A stretch of 7,558 bases of DNA, taken from assembly GCA_947441895.1 (NCBI GenBank), contig CANEUT010000075.1, forward strand, positions 1-7,558, read 5' to 3'. The notes below the pieces were generated by a model. That model was given only the letters and a program-made list of their open reading frames with translations. It was not told where the DNA came from and did not search any database. Position numbers and translations under genes: made by a program. Shown here one piece after another: positions 6,922 through 7,558 of this stretch (position 1 is the first letter of the stretch; each line of letters opens with the position of its first letter). The DNA is from Rickettsiales bacterium. Its GTDB lineage: Bacteria; Pseudomonadota; Alphaproteobacteria; Rickettsiales; UBA3002.

Positions 6922-7041
6922 GCCATTCCCATAGCGCCCCATCTGCGGCGTTGGAACCTTTTTTGTGCTACTCACGTAGCGCTGCTACGCTGCGCACCCA
7001 AAAAAGAACCCGCCTAGCATCTGGGGCACTCTGAGAATGGC
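6922..7041. repeat. 120-bp long imperfect palindrome upstream of ettA
   Basis: The left arm (6922-6968) and the reverse complement of the right arm (6994-7041) match in blocks: GCCATTC, CA, AG, GCCCCA, TGC, GGCG, CTTTTTTG and TGC, with a few mismatches and small bulges. The middle holds a perfect CGTAGC-GCT-GCTACG hairpin (6975-6989). The whole unit could fold into one long stem in RNA or as a DNA cruciform. It ends 5 bp before the ettA Shine-Dalgarno sequence. There is no long open frame and no T-run after the stem, so it resembles a dispersed palindromic element (REP/MITE-like) more than a simple terminator. No second copy is visible in this window. Confidence 0.65.
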
Positions 7042-7138
7042 TATTTTAGCTTTTCCCAAGCGTTTTTATGGCATGCGCTGCCCATAAATGCAGCTACTTT
7101 TTGAAATGATCTGAGATGCGTGTGATGACCCGAGGGGT
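7042..7138. other. Intergenic stretch behind the HAD-like gene; no feature recognised
   Basis: This is the rest of the gap between the HAD-like gene and ettA. It holds a weak inverted repeat (ATGGCA / TGCCCAT, around 7068-7083) and a minus-strand TAAAAT (7048-7043) that could be a -10 box but has no matching -35 at normal spacing. Neither is strong enough to call a terminator or promoter. Confidence 0.3.
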
Positions 7139-7558
7139 TTATCTGGGGCGTACGGGAGACAATTCATCCAATCGGTTCTCCAGACCAAGCTTTTTAAGCG
7201 CTTCTTCGCAGTTGCGCTCAGAGAAACCCTTGTGGCTTTTAGTCTGCACGAGTTGATCGATCTGTTCCTTGCTGTATCCCGCGGAATTATTGTCGATAAT
7301 CAATATCGAATTAAGTTCACGCGTAGGTTCGTGGAGCGCCATAAACTGTTCGATATCGTGGCCACGGCAAAAAAGATTCCATGGTGAGCGCGGCAGAGTG
7401 GGTGGCGAATGAAACGTTCCGATGAAACCGGCTTTTTTAAGCCCGTTCACAAACATATCGGGATGCTGAAGGCGCAGGCGCGAGCTGGTAATCACGACTT
7501 CTGCGCCGGTTTTTTCGCACAGCCGATTTATTTCACGAATCGCTTCTTTATGATACGA
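7139..7558 (-). CDS. HAD-like domain protein (Swiss Army Knife RNA-repair HAD type), 5' end missing
   Basis: This gene runs in from beyond the window edge; 139 C-terminal residues are visible and the frame stays open to base 7558. An internal GTG at 7495 is not the true start, because the reading frame upstream of it carries conserved family sequence. Visible parts are a helix (HKEAIREINRLCEKTG), a strand with motif-II-like residues (AEVVITSSRL), a substrate segment (GFIGTFHSPP... RGHDIEQFMALHEP), a strand with acidic residues (SILIIDNNSAG) and a C-terminal helix pair (LVQTKSHKGFSERNCEEALKKLG). This order matches HAD-superfamily proteins described as the HAD domain in Swiss Army Knife RNA-repair proteins, which end in a G[FL][ST]E-type helix. 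The nucleophile aspartates (motif I) should lie in the missing part. Function is not established; a phosphatase or nucleotidyl-handling role is only suggested by the fold. The gene is upstream of ettA on the same strand, with the long palindrome between. Confidence 0.6.
   Translation of the reverse strand, partial: SYHKEAIREINRLCEKTGAEVVITSSRLRLQHPDMFVNGLKKAGFIGTFHSPPTLPRSPWNLFCRGHDIEQFMALHEPTRELNSILIIDNNSAGYSKEQIDQLVQTKSHKGFSERNCEEALKKLGLENRLDELSPVRPR

Noticed and set aside
6922..7041. Terminator for the HAD-like gene or a tRNA-like RNA
   Set aside because: The T/A runs lie inside the stem rather than after it, the arms are too long for a normal terminator, and there is no cloverleaf or anticodon loop pattern.

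Overview
The window reads as an ordinary chromosomal stretch of a Gram-negative, flagellated bacterium, probably an alphaproteobacterium. The evidence is an outer-membrane lipid transport pair (MlaA lipoprotein and periplasmic MlaC), a PomA/PomB-type flagellar stator pair, MetF and the ABC-F factor EttA. The alphaproteobacterial placement is an inference from gene style and a possible CtrA-type site, not a proof. No rRNA, tRNA, CRISPR array, transposase or phage gene was seen.

Layout. 70-1607 (+): motA-motB stator operon with a 4-base GTGA overlap. 1604-3105 (-): metF (methylenetetrahydrofolate reductase), followed on the same strand by a BrnT-like toxin and a BrnA-like antitoxin. The brnA end overlaps the motB end, and one TTAA serves as the stop on both strands. 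3106-3336: divergent metF/mlaA promoter region with an array of three TTAA boxes. 3337-4676 (+): mlaA-mlaC. 4677-4704: short convergent junction with four CTAG tetramers exactly 7 bp apart. 4701-5212 (-): yefM-yoeB toxin-antitoxin pair, joined by TAATG, with a recognisable autoregulatory operator and promoter at 5219-5247. 5255-6904 (-): ettA. 6922-7041: 120-bp long imperfect palindrome directly upstream of the ettA ribosome binding site. 7139-7558 (-): 3' part of a HAD-like gene that runs off the window.

How the genes work together. MotA/MotB form the ion-driven stator that turns the flagellum. MlaA extracts misplaced phospholipid from the outer membrane and hands it to MlaC, which carries it to an inner-membrane Mla transporter that is not in this window. 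MetF feeds methyl groups to methionine synthesis, and EttA tunes ribosome entry into elongation according to ATP/ADP. The accessory part is two type II toxin-antitoxin modules within about 3.6 kb. Each sits immediately behind a housekeeping gene (metF, ettA) on the minus strand and tail-to-tail with a plus-strand operon.

Nothing here is convincingly a new biological system. The points most worth a second look are the long palindrome in front of ettA, the 7-bp CTAG ladder, the conserved YefM operator geometry with a possibly leaderless yefM, the CtrA-like site at mlaA, and the placement of brnTA inside the metF transcription unit.
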